Positions 7,388 to 13,286 of a DNA stretch of 13,286 nt are shown here, piece after piece. Source of the stretch: UBA9414 sp958446945 (GTDB lineage: Bacteria > Bacillota > Clostridia > Lachnospirales > Lachnospiraceae); the NCBI GenBank assembly GCA_958446945.1, contig CAUCYJ010000055.1, forward strand, positions 1 to 13,286, given 5' to 3'. The first letter of the stretch is position 1. Each line of letters begins with the position of its first letter. The notes under the pieces are model-generated. The model searched no databases and was not told where the DNA came from. It was given only the letters and a program-made list of their open reading frames with translations. The translations under genes were made by a program, and so were the position numbers.

Positions 7388-7638
7388 TTAAAAAACCAAT
7401 CACTATTAAACTGGATGACGGTTTGGACGCAAGACCAATTGCTTTGCTTGTGCAGGAGGCAAGTCAGTATACAAGCCAGGTATATATAGAAATTGATAAC
7501 AAAAAGATTAATGCAAAGAGCATTATGGGAATGATGAGTCTGAAACTTGCCGGAGGAGAAAAACTGATGGTTGTAACAGACGGTGTGGATGAAGGCGAGG
7601 CAGCTCAGGGAATTGAGGCGTTTTTCGCAAACAGATAA
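7384..7638 (+). CDS. Crh-like HPr paralogue with Asp15 in place of the PTS histidine
   Basis: An 84-residue HPr-fold protein. The active-site loop reads DDGLDARPIALLVQ, where GLHARP is normal, so residue 15 is Asp and cannot take phosphate from enzyme I. The regulatory Ser46 is kept in INAKSIMGMMSL, the site that HPr kinase phosphorylates in Firmicutes. B. subtilis Crh has the same logic (Gln15, Ser46) and acts only in CcpA-dependent catabolite control and metabolic regulation. The gene position is also that of crh, directly after whiA. I infer a regulatory rather than a transport role. A fixed negative charge at 15 might mimic phospho-His15. The start overlaps the whiA stop (ATGA), with AGGAGG (7371-7376) seven bases upstream. 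A terminator follows 13 bp after the stop. Confidence 0.93.
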   Translation: MIKKPITIKLDDGLDARPIALLVQEASQYTSQVYIEIDNKKINAKSIMGMMSLKLAGGEKLMVVTDGVDEGEAAQGIEAFFANR

Positions 7639-7651
7639 GAATTTCGCAGTG

Positions 7652-7685
7652 AAAGGCGTGTACAGATTCGTGTACATGCCTTTTT
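7652..7685 (+). terminator. Intrinsic terminator of the murB operon
   Basis: A 13-bp stem pairs 7652-7664 (AAAGGCGTGTACA) with 7671-7683 (TGTACATGCCTTT), with one G-U pair, a six-base loop and a run of Ts to 7685. It directly follows the HPr-like gene. Confidence 0.9.
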
Positions 7686-7717
7686 AGCCAATGTAATACA
7701 AGAAGGAGGCAGCATAA

Positions 7718-8665
7718 ATGAAAAAAATGATTTTTATTTATAATCCGAATGCTGGGAAAGGTGCTTTGAAATCCGGACTTTCGGATATTCTTGACATTTT
7801 TGTGAAGGCAGATTACGAAATCGTAATTTATCCGACACAGAGATATAAAGATGCATATCAAAAGGTAAAGCATTTGCCGGATGGTTACGATCTCGTTGTG
7901 TGCAGTGGAGGAGACGGCACGCTTGATGAGGTTGTGACGGGAATGATGAAGCGGAAAGAGCGGATACCGATCGGCTATATTCCAACGGGAACGACAAATG
8001 ATTTTGCAAACAGCCTCCATATTCCCAAGAACCGTCTGGAGGCGGCAGACACAGCAGTAAACGGAAAGTTATTTCACTGTGATGTGGGAAGATTTAATAA
8101 AGGAATTTTTGTATACATTGCAGCGTTTGGATTGTTTACGGACGTAGCTTATCAGACAAGGCAGGAAGTGAAAAATGTTCTTGGGCATCTGGCGTATGTG
8201 TTAGAGGGAGCGAAGAGAATTTTTAATATTCCTTCTTATAAAATAAAGGTAACGTATGATGAAGGCGTAATCGAAGACAAATTTATTTTTGGAATGGTTA
8301 CAAATTCTAAATCTGTGGGGGGCTTCCGGGGAATGGTCGGAAAAGAAGTGGTATTTGATGATGGAAAATTTGAAGTAACATTAATTAAGATGCCGAAAAA
8401 CCCATTGGAATTGAATGAGATCATTGCCGCGCTTCTTGTCGAGCAGGTAAATACAAACCATATGTATACATTCCGTACAGGGGCTATTCGATTTGAGTCA
8501 GAAGAGGAAATTCCGTGGACGCTTGACGGCGAATTTGGAGGAGAGCATGATCAGGTGGAAATTGAAAATCTTCAGCAGCAGCTTCAGATCATGGTTCCGG
8601 CAGAAGAGTTGTCGGCGCTGACAGCCAATCCGGATCAGGTATGCATTTCAGATGAAGAGATTTAG
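7718..8665 (+). CDS. YegS/BmrU-type diacylglycerol/lipid kinase
   Basis: A 315-residue soluble lipid kinase of the DAGK catalytic family. The phosphate-binding loop is SGGDGTLDEVV, with GGDGT at residues 64-68 after a short strand and helix that starts FIYNPNAGKG. The second signature PTGTTNDFA is at residues 89-97, followed by the beta-sandwich domain (TLDGEFGG near residue 270). The family phosphorylates diacylglycerol or a related lipid with ATP; Gram-positive DgkB recycles diacylglycerol released during lipoteichoic acid synthesis. The exact substrate here is not certain. The start ATG 7718 has AGGAGG (7704-7709) eight bases upstream. It lies between two terminators, so it is probably transcribed alone, though no clear promoter is visible in the 32 bases after the upstream terminator. 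Confidence 0.93.
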   Translation: MKKMIFIYNPNAGKGALKSGLSDILDIFVKADYEIVIYPTQRYKDAYQKVKHLPDGYDLVVCSGGDGTLDEVVTGMMKRKERIPIGYIPTGTTNDFANSLHIPKNRLEAADTAVNGKLFHCDVGRFNKGIFVYIAAFGLFTDVAYQTRQEVKNVLGHLAYVLEGAKRIFNIPSYKIKVTYDEGVIEDKFIFGMVTNSKSVGGFRGMVGKEVVFDDGKFEVTLIKMPKNPLELNEIIAALLVEQVNTNHMYTFRTGAIRFESEEEIPWTLDGEFGGEHDQVEIENLQQQLQIMVPAEELSALTANPDQVCISDEEI

Positions 8666-8692
8666 GACAGTTTAAATAGTTCCAGAGAAGAA

Positions 8693-8762
8693 TCTGGCGG
8701 TTTTCTAAGATAGAAAAGTCTGTTTTCCGATAGGAGAAAGCCGCCAGAAGAACAATTTTTTT
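8693..8762 (+). terminator. Probable terminator of the lipid kinase gene
   Basis: A 14-bp stem pairs 8693-8706 (TCTGGCGGTTTTCT) with 8735-8748, including one G-U pair. A small inner hairpin GAAAA/TTTTC lies in the loop. The T-run (8756-8762) begins seven bases after the stem, so it is a less typical terminator. Confidence 0.6.
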
Positions 8763-8789
8763 AATTTTGCAAAAAATATAAAAAAATGC

Positions 8790-8818
8790 TTGCATTTCAT
8801 TCAAAAGTGTTATATACT
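8790..8818 (+). promoter_or_regulatory. Strong promoter of tRNA-Glu
   Basis: The -35 TTGCAT (8790-8795) and -10 TATACT (8813-8818) have a 17-bp spacer. An A/T-only stretch just upstream (about 8770-8786) could act as an UP element. The predicted start lies about 11 bases before the tRNA. Confidence 0.8.
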
Positions 8819-8835
8819 AATCAAGTAATCAATCA

Positions 8836-8907
8836 GGCCCCTTGGTCAAGCGGTCAAGACGCGACCCTCTCACGGTCGAATCAGGAGTTCGATTCTCCTA
8901 GGGGTCA
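8836..8907 (+). tRNA. tRNA-Glu (anticodon CTC)
   Basis: A full cloverleaf can be drawn. The acceptor GGCCCCT (8836-8842) pairs with AGGGGTC (8900-8906), with one G-U. The D arm is closed by GTC/GAC. The anticodon stem CGACC/GGTCG carries the loop CTCTCAC, which gives anticodon CTC (codon GAG). The T arm AGGAG/CTCCT has loop TTCGATT. The discriminator is A8907. The 3' CCA is not encoded and must be added by tRNA nucleotidyltransferase. The sequence is close to Firmicute tRNA-Glu. The gene has its own promoter and terminator. Confidence 0.96.
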
Positions 8908-8913
8908 TTACGC

Positions 8914-8944
8914 AAAGAACAGTAGCAATTACTGTTCTTTTTTT
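8914..8944 (+). terminator. Intrinsic terminator of tRNA-Glu
   Basis: A perfect 11-bp stem pairs AAAGAACAGTA (8914-8924) with TACTGTTCTTT (8930-8940), with loop GCAAT and Ts continuing to 8944. Confidence 0.9.
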
Positions 8945-8969
8945 GTGTTGTTTGACGAAAGCTGTCTGC

Positions 8970-8998
8970 TTGCATTTTCTACGTCAATGCGCTATAAT
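8970..8998 (+). promoter_or_regulatory. Strong sigma-A promoter of fba
   Basis: The -35 TTGCAT (8970-8975), 17-bp spacer and perfect -10 TATAAT (8993-8998) give a predicted start near 9005 and a leader of about 39 bases. The -35 region matches that of the tRNA promoter 180 bp upstream over 11 bases (TGCTTGCATTT). Confidence 0.88.
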
Positions 8999-9043
8999 AA
9001 AATGCATCAAAATGTTGAATTTTAGAAATCGGAGGGAAAGATT

Positions 9044-9907
9044 ATGTTAGTTTCAGCAAAAGAAATGCTTGATAAAGCAAAAGCAGGCCATTATGCAGTT
9101 GGTCAGTTCAACATCAATAACTTGGAGTGGACAAAGGCAATCCTTTTGACAGCTCAGGAATGTAATTCTCCAGTCATTCTTGGCGTGTCAGAGGGTGCAG
9201 GAAAATATATGACAGGCTTTAAGACAGTTGCAGATATGGTAAAAGCTATGATCGATGAGCTGAATATCACAGTACCTGTAGCGCTTCATCTGGATCACGG
9301 TACATATGAAGGATGCTATAAATGTATTAAAGCAGGATTTTCATCTATCATGTTTGATGGTTCTCATTACCCAATCGAAGAGAATGTTGCAAAGACAAGA
9401 GAGCTTGTAGCAGTATCTCACGCACTTGGACTTTCTATCGAAGCGGAAGTTGGTTCTATCGGTGGTGAAGAAGACGGAGTTGTTGGAGCAGGTGAATGTG
9501 CAGATCCGAACGAATGTAAGATGATCGCAGATCTCGGTGTAGATATGCTTGCAGCAGGAATCGGAAATATCCACGGAAAATATCCGGCAAACTGGCAGGG
9601 ATTAAGCTTTGAAACTCTGGATGCAATCCAGCAGCTTACAGGAGCTATGCCGCTTGTTCTTCACGGTGGAACAGGTATCCCGGCAGAGATGATCAAGAAA
9701 GCGATCGATCTTGGCGTTTCTAAAATCAACGTTAACACAGAGTGTCAGCTGGCTTTCGCAGAAGCTACACGTGAATATGTAGAAGCAGGTAAAGATCAGC
9801 AGGGCAAAGGCTACGATCCGCGTAAATTATTAGCACCTGGATTCGAAGCAATTAAAGCAACTGTAAAAGAAAAAATGGAATTATTCGGTTCCATTGACAG
9901 AGCTTAG
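9044..9907 (+). CDS. fba: Class II fructose-1,6-bisphosphate aldolase
   Basis: A 287-residue zinc aldolase that splits fructose-1,6-bisphosphate into dihydroxyacetone phosphate and glyceraldehyde-3-phosphate in cytoplasmic glycolysis, and works in reverse in gluconeogenesis. The family motifs are intact: VALHLDHGT with Asp84 and zinc ligand His85, EAEVGSIGG around Glu135, GNIHGKYP with His177, LHGGTGIP with His207, and INVNTE at 229-233 for the phosphate pocket. The length and gaps fit the short class IIb type of Firmicutes. The start ATG 9044 has GGAGGG (9031-9036) seven bases upstream. It is a single-gene unit with a near-consensus promoter, as expected for an abundant enzyme. A tagatose-bisphosphate or related sugar aldolase cannot be fully excluded, but nothing nearby suggests it. 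Confidence 0.96.
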   Translation: MLVSAKEMLDKAKAGHYAVGQFNINNLEWTKAILLTAQECNSPVILGVSEGAGKYMTGFKTVADMVKAMIDELNITVPVALHLDHGTYEGCYKCIKAGFSSIMFDGSHYPIEENVAKTRELVAVSHALGLSIEAEVGSIGGEEDGVVGAGECADPNECKMIADLGVDMLAAGIGNIHGKYPANWQGLSFETLDAIQQLTGAMPLVLHGGTGIPAEMIKKAIDLGVSKINVNTECQLAFAEATREYVEAGKDQQGKGYDPRKLLAPGFEAIKATVKEKMELFGSIDRA

Positions 9908-9928
9908 TTTCAACTAGAGAAGAATAAT

Positions 9929-9956
9929 AAGGCATTCCAGTGATTGGAATGCCTTT
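9929..9956 (+). terminator. Terminator of fba
   Basis: A perfect 11-bp stem pairs AAGGCATTCCA (9929-9939) with TGGAATGCCTT (9945-9955), with a five-base loop. The T-tail is short (CCTTT, then GCAATTT), so readthrough into glnN is possible. Confidence 0.75.
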
Positions 9957-9999
9957 GCAATTTCAAAAGCAACGATATAGTGAATAGCGAGAGGATGAA

Positions 10000-12114
10000 A
10001 TGATGGGAGAATTCATGAATGTAGCGGAGATTTTTGGAGAGAATGTATTTAACGATACAGTGATGCAGGAACGTCTGCCTAAGAAAATCTATAAAGATCT
10101 GAAAAGAACGATCGAAGAGGGAAAAGAACTTGACCTGGAAACTGCGGATGTAATCGCACATGAGATGAAAGAATGGGCGATTGAAAAAGGCGCAACACAT
10201 TATACACACTGGTTTCAGCCATTGACGGGGGTAACAGCAGAGAAGCACGATTCATTTATTTCTGCTCCGATGGCAAATGGGAAAGTTTTAATGAGCTTTT
10301 CCGGAAAAGAACTGATCAAGGGAGAACCGGATGCATCATCTTTTCCATCGGGAGGGCTGCGTGCCACATTTGAGGCAAGAGGTTATACTGCGTGGGATTG
10401 TACGTCGCCGGCATTTGTGAAGAAAGATGAAGCGGGATGTATTCTCTATATTCCGACAGCATTTTGCTCCTATACAGGAGAGGCGCTTGATCAGAAGACG
10501 CCGCTTTTAAGATCTATGGAGGCGATTAATACACAGGGGCTTCGTTTCCTGCGTTTATTCGGGAATACAACAGCTAAGAGAGTCAAGGCATCTGTCGGTG
10601 CCGAACAGGAATATTTTCTTGTGGATCGGGAGAAATATCTGCAGAGAAAAGATTTAATCTTTACAGGACGGACGCTGTTTGGAGCGATGCCGCCTAAAGG
10701 ACAGGAGCTGGATGATCATTACTTTGGAAGTTTGAGAAATCGTATCGCTGCATTTATGAAGACGACGAATGAAGAACTGTGGAAGCTTGGAGTCACTGCC
10801 AAGACACAGCATAATGAGGCGGCACCGGCACAGCATGAGCTTGCACCGATCTATATGGAATGTAATGTAGCAGTTGACCATAATCAGCTGATTATGGAAA
10901 CACTTAAAAAAGTTGCTTCCAGACAGGGATTGCATTGCCTTCTCCATGAGAAACCATTTGCCGGAGTGAATGGTTCCGGAAAGCATGATAACTGGTCTCT
11001 GATCACAGATGACGGAAAGAATTTGTTTGATCCGGGTAAGACACCACATGAAAATATTCAGTTTCTTTTGCTGATGATGTGTATGCTGCGGGCAGTTGAT
11101 AAACATGCGGCGCTTCTTCGCGAATCTGCGGCAGATCCGGGGAATGAAGAGCGTCTTGGGGCAGCAGAAGCTCCGCCGGCAATTATTTCTATTTTCCTCG
11201 GAGAACAGCTTGAGGATGTGCTGGAGCAGCTTGTAAGTACAGGAACAGCAACTCACAGTATTAAGGGAAGCGTTCTGGAGACAGGTGTTCGTACACTTCC
11301 GGACTTTACAAAAGATGCGACAGACAGGAACCGTACGTCACCGTTTGCTTTTACCGGAAATAAATGGGAGTTCCGTATGGTTGGTTCAAGAGATTCTGTT
11401 GGAGGACCGAATGTCGTATTGAATACAATTGTTGCAGATGCGCTCTGTGATGCCTGCGATGAACTGGAAAAAGCAGAAGATTTTGATCAGGCAGTTCATG
11501 ATCTGATTAAACGCTATGCAATAGAGCATCAGAGAATTGTATTTAGCGGAAATGGATATTCACAGGAATGGGTGGAAGAGGCGAAACGTCGTGGTTTGCC
11601 GAATCTTCCATCTATGGTAGACGCAATTCCGGCGCTTGTGTCAGAAGAATCGGTTCGTGTTTTTGAAAAGTTTGGTGTATTTCGACGGGCAGAACTGGAA
11701 TCTCGTATGGAGATCAAGTATGAAGCTTATGCAAAGGTTATTAATATAGAAGCCAAAACTATGATTGATATTGCAAGAAAACAGATTCTTCCGGCAGTAA
11801 TGAACTATACAAAGACGGTAGCTGAAACAGTTATTGCCGTTCGGGGTGCTGGTGCAGAACCGCTTGTGCAGATGGAAGTTCTGACAGCGACAAATAATCT
11901 CCTCAAAGAGGTAAAAGATACGCTTGTACATCTGGAAGAAGTGACAGAAGAGGCCGGAAAAAAAGCAGAAGGATGTGAACAGGCACATTACTATCATGAC
12001 GAGGTTGTTCCGGCTATGAAAGCACTGCGGGAGCCAGTTGATCATTTGGAAATGATTGTTTCTAAAGATATGTGGCCAATGCCATCGTATAGTGACCTTC
12101 TATTTGAAGTGTAA
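10000..12114 (+). CDS. glnN: Type III glutamine synthetase
   Basis: A protein of about 704 residues, the usual size of GSIII and far longer than GSI or GSII. It makes glutamine from glutamate, ammonia and ATP. The GSIII-type N-terminus VAEIFGENVFNDTVMQERLP is followed by FPSGGLRATFEARGYTAWD, then GAEQEYFLVDRE with metal-ligand candidates Glu202 and Glu204. Next come AKTQHNEAAPAQHELAP, GVNGSGKHDNWS (about residues 322-333) and NKWEFRMVGS at 454-463. In-frame ATGs lie at 10000, 10003 and 10015. AGAGG (9990-9994) serves the first pair and GGGAGA (10006-10010) could serve the third, giving 699-704 residues. A weak promoter may overlap the fba terminator tail: TTTGCA at 9954-9959, then 16 bp, then TATAGT at 9976-9981. 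No nitrogen-regulator site is recognised. Confidence 0.96.
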   Translation: MMGEFMNVAEIFGENVFNDTVMQERLPKKIYKDLKRTIEEGKELDLETADVIAHEMKEWAIEKGATHYTHWFQPLTGVTAEKHDSFISAPMANGKVLMSFSGKELIKGEPDASSFPSGGLRATFEARGYTAWDCTSPAFVKKDEAGCILYIPTAFCSYTGEALDQKTPLLRSMEAINTQGLRFLRLFGNTTAKRVKASVGAEQEYFLVDREKYLQRKDLIFTGRTLFGAMPPKGQELDDHYFGSLRNRIAAFMKTTNEELWKLGVTAKTQHNEAAPAQHELAPIYMECNVAVDHNQLIMETLKKVASRQGLHCLLHEKPFAGVNGSGKHDNWSLITDDGKNLFDPGKTPHENIQFLLLMMCMLRAVDKHAALLRESAADPGNEERLGAAEAPPAIISIFLGEQLEDVLEQLVSTGTATHSIKGSVLETGVRTLPDFTKDATDRNRTSPFAFTGNKWEFRMVGSRDSVGGPNVVLNTIVADALCDACDELEKAEDFDQAVHDLIKRYAIEHQRIVFSGNGYSQEWVEEAKRRGLPNLPSMVDAIPALVSEESVRVFEKFGVFRRAELESRMEIKYEAYAKVINIEAKTMIDIARKQILPAVMNYTKTVAETVIAVRGAGAEPLVQMEVLTATNNLLKEVKDTLVHLEEVTEEAGKKAEGCEQAHYYHDEVVPAMKALREPVDHLEMIVSKDMWPMPSYSDLLFEV

Positions 12115-12190
12115 GATGAAATAGAAAAAGAGACGTAAGGAATCTGTATTTTTCTTAAAGAAAAGTTCATAAATCTTATAAAAACTTAAG

Positions 12191-12247
12191 ACTCCTCAGA
12201 CTTGGAATTGCAGTGGAAATATGCTATTCTTTGTCTGAGGAGTTTTT
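12191..12247 (+). terminator. Long-loop terminator of glnN
   Basis: A perfect 11-bp stem pairs ACTCCTCAGAC (12191-12201) with GTCTGAGGAGT (12233-12243), followed by TTTTT. The loop is unusually long (31 bases) and contains a good promoter for the next gene. Confidence 0.7.
12202..12230 (+). promoter_or_regulatory. Promoter of the DUF1700 gene, inside the terminator loop
   Basis: The -35 TTGGAA (12202-12207), 17-bp spacer and -10 TATTCT (12225-12230) lie wholly in the loop of the inverted repeat. The predicted start near 12237 falls in its 3' arm, leaving a leader of about 37 bases. Confidence 0.6.
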
Positions 12248-12273
12248 CATAAAAGGATAAAGGAGAGGAATGA

Positions 12274-12732
12274 ATGACGCGCAGTGAATTTTTAGAAAAG
12301 CTAAAAGAAGCGCTGTCCGATGGAATGGATAGTTATACAATCCAAGGGCATTTGAATTATTATAGAGATTATATTCAGGAAGAAGTGCAGAAAGGCCACA
12401 GCGAGGAAGAAGTTTTGAATGAACTTGGGGATCCGTGGATTATTGCCAGGTCGCTTTTGGAAGCACCTGGGCAGGGAAGCGCAGGAGAGAGTTATAGCGA
12501 TGCACAGGTATATCATGATGATCGAGAAGAGGACAACAGCTATTATGGAGGGAAACATAAAGTATATCGGTTGAATTCTTTCTGGGGAAAACTGGCGATA
12601 ATTCTTGTGGTAGTGGGGATTATTTTTCTTATATTCTCAATCGTATCAGGTCTTATTAGTTTGCTTGCTCCGGTAGCAGTTCCGGTAATCGTAATTGTGT
12701 TATTAATTAATTTCTTTAAAAATAGGAGATGA
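12274..12732 (+). CDS. DUF1700 / HAAS-domain membrane protein
   Basis: A 152-residue protein. Residues 1-65 form the helical HAAS/DUF1700 domain (TRSEFLEKLKEAL at the start; NYYRDYIQEEVQKG; EEVLNELGDPWIIARSLL). A polar linker with acidic and Tyr residues follows. Two C-terminal membrane helices lie at about 106-128 and 130-147, and the protein ends in FFKNRR. Such proteins are thought to sit in the cytoplasmic membrane and take part in envelope or stress signalling; they are commonly encoded beside a PadR-type regulator and often a DUF4097 protein. Neither is present here, since glnN lies upstream and a terminator downstream. The start ATG 12274 has AGGAG (12261-12265) eight bases upstream. 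The molecular function is unknown. Confidence 0.88.
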   Translation: MTRSEFLEKLKEALSDGMDSYTIQGHLNYYRDYIQEEVQKGHSEEEVLNELGDPWIIARSLLEAPGQGSAGESYSDAQVYHDDREEDNSYYGGKHKVYRLNSFWGKLAIILVVVGIIFLIFSIVSGLISLLAPVAVPVIVIVLLINFFKNRR

Positions 12733-12777
12733 AAGCAAGAATAATATTGCTAAAAAATGTATAGATATGTATAAAGT

Positions 12778-12808
12778 AAAAGACCGATGGGGGAGCCATC
12801 GGTCTTTT
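12778..12808 (+). terminator. Intrinsic terminator of the DUF1700 gene
   Basis: A perfect 13-bp stem pairs AAAAGACCGATGG (12778-12790) with CCATCGGTCTTTT (12796-12808), around the loop GGGAG. Its symmetry would let it work in both directions. Confidence 0.92.
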
Positions 12809-12837
12809 GAGGGGAGTATAAATAATTAATAAGGGGT

Positions 12838-12859
12838 TGTAGAAAGAATACTTCCTACA
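12838..12859. repeat. Imperfect inverted repeat in the intergenic region
   Basis: TGTAGAAAG (12838-12846) pairs with CTTCCTACA (12851-12859) with one mismatch and a four-base gap. Two overlapping TATAAT boxes (12868-12873 and 12873-12878) follow with no good sigma-A -35. The function is unknown; it could be an operator or a weak hairpin. The rest of the 267-base gap is AT-rich and shows no gene that I can support. Confidence 0.4.
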
Positions 12860-12937
12860 GTTAGTAGTATAATATAATGGATTAAAAAAAGCAAGAAAAA
12901 AATATAAAAATCTCAAAATCTTCCTTTTTGATTCTAT

Positions 12938-12967
12938 GTATAAAAAATAGTTTCTCTTGAAATAATA
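12938..12967 (+). promoter_or_regulatory. Putative sigma-G (forespore) promoter of the small Asn/Ser-rich gene
   Basis: GTATA (12938-12942), an 18-bp spacer and AATAATA (12961-12967) fit the Bacillus/Clostridium sigma-G pattern (G-ATR, 18 bp, CATnnTA) except for one base. The predicted start near 12974 leaves a short leader with AGGAGG at 12985. No sigma-A promoter is evident at this distance. Confidence 0.4.
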
Positions 12968-12999
12968 AGGGTGTAATAAAAAACAGGAGGAATTATATT

Positions 13000-13236
13000 A
13001 TGGCAAAGAATAAAAACACAAACACATTTTCAGATGAGATGAACAAGAATAAAGCTGTTAGCAATGCAGCCGGCAATGCGAAGAATCGCACAGAAGACCG
13101 AGCAAAAAACCGTTCAGCCAGTTCAGCTTCCAAAAGCTGTCATAGAGACGGAGAAAGCAATTATGCAGGAACAAATTCTTCAAGCAAAACTGCATCAGGA
13201 AAGAACAGATCTCAAAACGAGTATAATGGATATTAA
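13000..13236 (+). CDS. Small Asn/Ser/Lys-rich hydrophilic protein, candidate spore protein
   Basis: A 78-residue, strongly hydrophilic protein that starts MAKNKNTNTFSDEMNKNKAV. It is rich in Asn, Ser, Lys, Ala and Arg, has a single Cys (near residue 47), and has no membrane segment or recognisable domain. Low-complexity stretches such as NRSASSASKS and NSSSKTASGKNRS suggest a disordered or nucleic-acid-associated protein. The look is that of small spore-enriched proteins of clostridia, but it lacks the alpha/beta-type SASP signature, and I do not recognise a named family. AGGAGG (12985-12990) lies nine bases before the ATG, a strong site that supports translation. An overlapping 66-codon reading in another frame (13064-13264) has no comparable signal. 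A sigma-G-like promoter upstream supports late forespore expression, as an inference. Confidence 0.7.
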   Translation: MAKNKNTNTFSDEMNKNKAVSNAAGNAKNRTEDRAKNRSASSASKSCHRDGESNYAGTNSSSKTASGKNRSQNEYNGY

Positions 13237-13266
13237 AAAACGAAATAGGACAATTTGGGAATAAAT

Positions 13267-13286
13267 AAAAAGCTGTGTACCGATGG
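13267..13286 (+). terminator. Probable 5' arm of a terminator, cut by the window end
   Basis: AAAAAGCTGTGTACCGATGG lies 30 bp after the last gene. It starts with an A-run and ends in ACCGATGG, the same eight bases that end the left arm of the terminator at 12778-12808. The matching right arm would lie beyond the window. Confidence 0.4.

Noticed and set aside
8786..9025. Plus-strand reading frame across the tRNA-Glu locus
   Set aside because: It runs through a promoter, a tRNA, a terminator and the fba promoter, so it is not a gene.
10654..11256. Long minus-strand reading frame of 200 codons inside glnN
   Set aside because: It lies wholly opposite a well-conserved gene, has no ribosome site or recognisable motif, and its Cys/His/Ser-rich composition is that of an antisense shadow.
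12191..12243. Invertible promoter switch flanked by inverted repeats
   Set aside because: The segment between the arms is only 31 bp, too short for known serine or tyrosine invertases; no recombinase gene is nearby, and the T-run after the arm fits a terminator.
12716..12916. 66-codon minus-strand frame after the DUF1700 gene
   Set aside because: It runs through the bidirectional hairpin at 12778-12808 and overlaps the DUF1700 end; its aromatic-rich content reflects AT-rich DNA.
13064..13264. Alternative 66-codon frame overlapping the small Asn/Ser-rich gene
   Set aside because: It has no ribosome binding site before its ATG, while the frame from 13000 has AGGAGG at the right distance and a coherent composition.

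Overview
The window looks like a core chromosomal segment of a low-GC, spore-forming gut Firmicute of the Clostridia, most likely the family Lachnospiraceae. The reasons are the gene content (type III glutamine synthetase, class II aldolase, WhiA/RapZ, a free-standing DUF1700 protein), strong AGGAGG ribosome binding sites, AT-rich spacers with canonical sigma-A promoters, and compact hairpin terminators. Assignment to a genus is not possible from the sequence alone. I see no insertion sequence, prophage, CRISPR array or rRNA.

Left part (1-3147): the 3' end of an MBOAT-family membrane acyltransferase is followed by a membrane-anchored DHHW protein. Together they look like an AlgI/AlgX-type module that O-acylates a surface glycan. 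Next comes a protein that resembles a primary sigma factor but lacks the promoter-melting part of region 2 and all of region 4. A hairpin terminator usable in both directions separates it from the convergent gene that follows.

Middle (3150-7685): a CNNM/CorC-type CBS-domain membrane protein on the minus strand is divergent from a tight plus-strand operon murB-rapZ-whiA-HPr. Both sides have well-formed promoters in the 172-bp gap. The operon joins peptidoglycan precursor synthesis (MurB) with the conserved rapZ-whiA cluster and ends in an HPr-like protein. That protein has Asp at position 15 in place of the phosphorylated His but keeps Ser46. It therefore looks like a Crh-type regulator rather than a sugar-transport phosphocarrier, and it sits where crh sits in Bacillus subtilis. 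The yvcK gene found in the Bacillus cluster is absent here.

Right part (7718-13286): a run of genes, mostly transcribed separately. They are a lipid (diacylglycerol-type) kinase, tRNA-Glu(CTC) with its own promoter and terminator, class II fructose-bisphosphate aldolase with a near-consensus promoter, type III glutamine synthetase, a DUF1700/HAAS membrane protein whose likely promoter lies inside the loop of the preceding terminator, and a small Asn/Ser/Lys-rich protein. A sigma-G-like promoter precedes this last gene, which makes it a candidate spore protein. The window ends inside what looks like the 5' arm of its terminator.

The best leads for something unusual are the degenerate sigma-like protein and the Asp15 HPr paralogue. 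After these come the putative forespore-expressed small protein and the promoter nested in a terminator loop.
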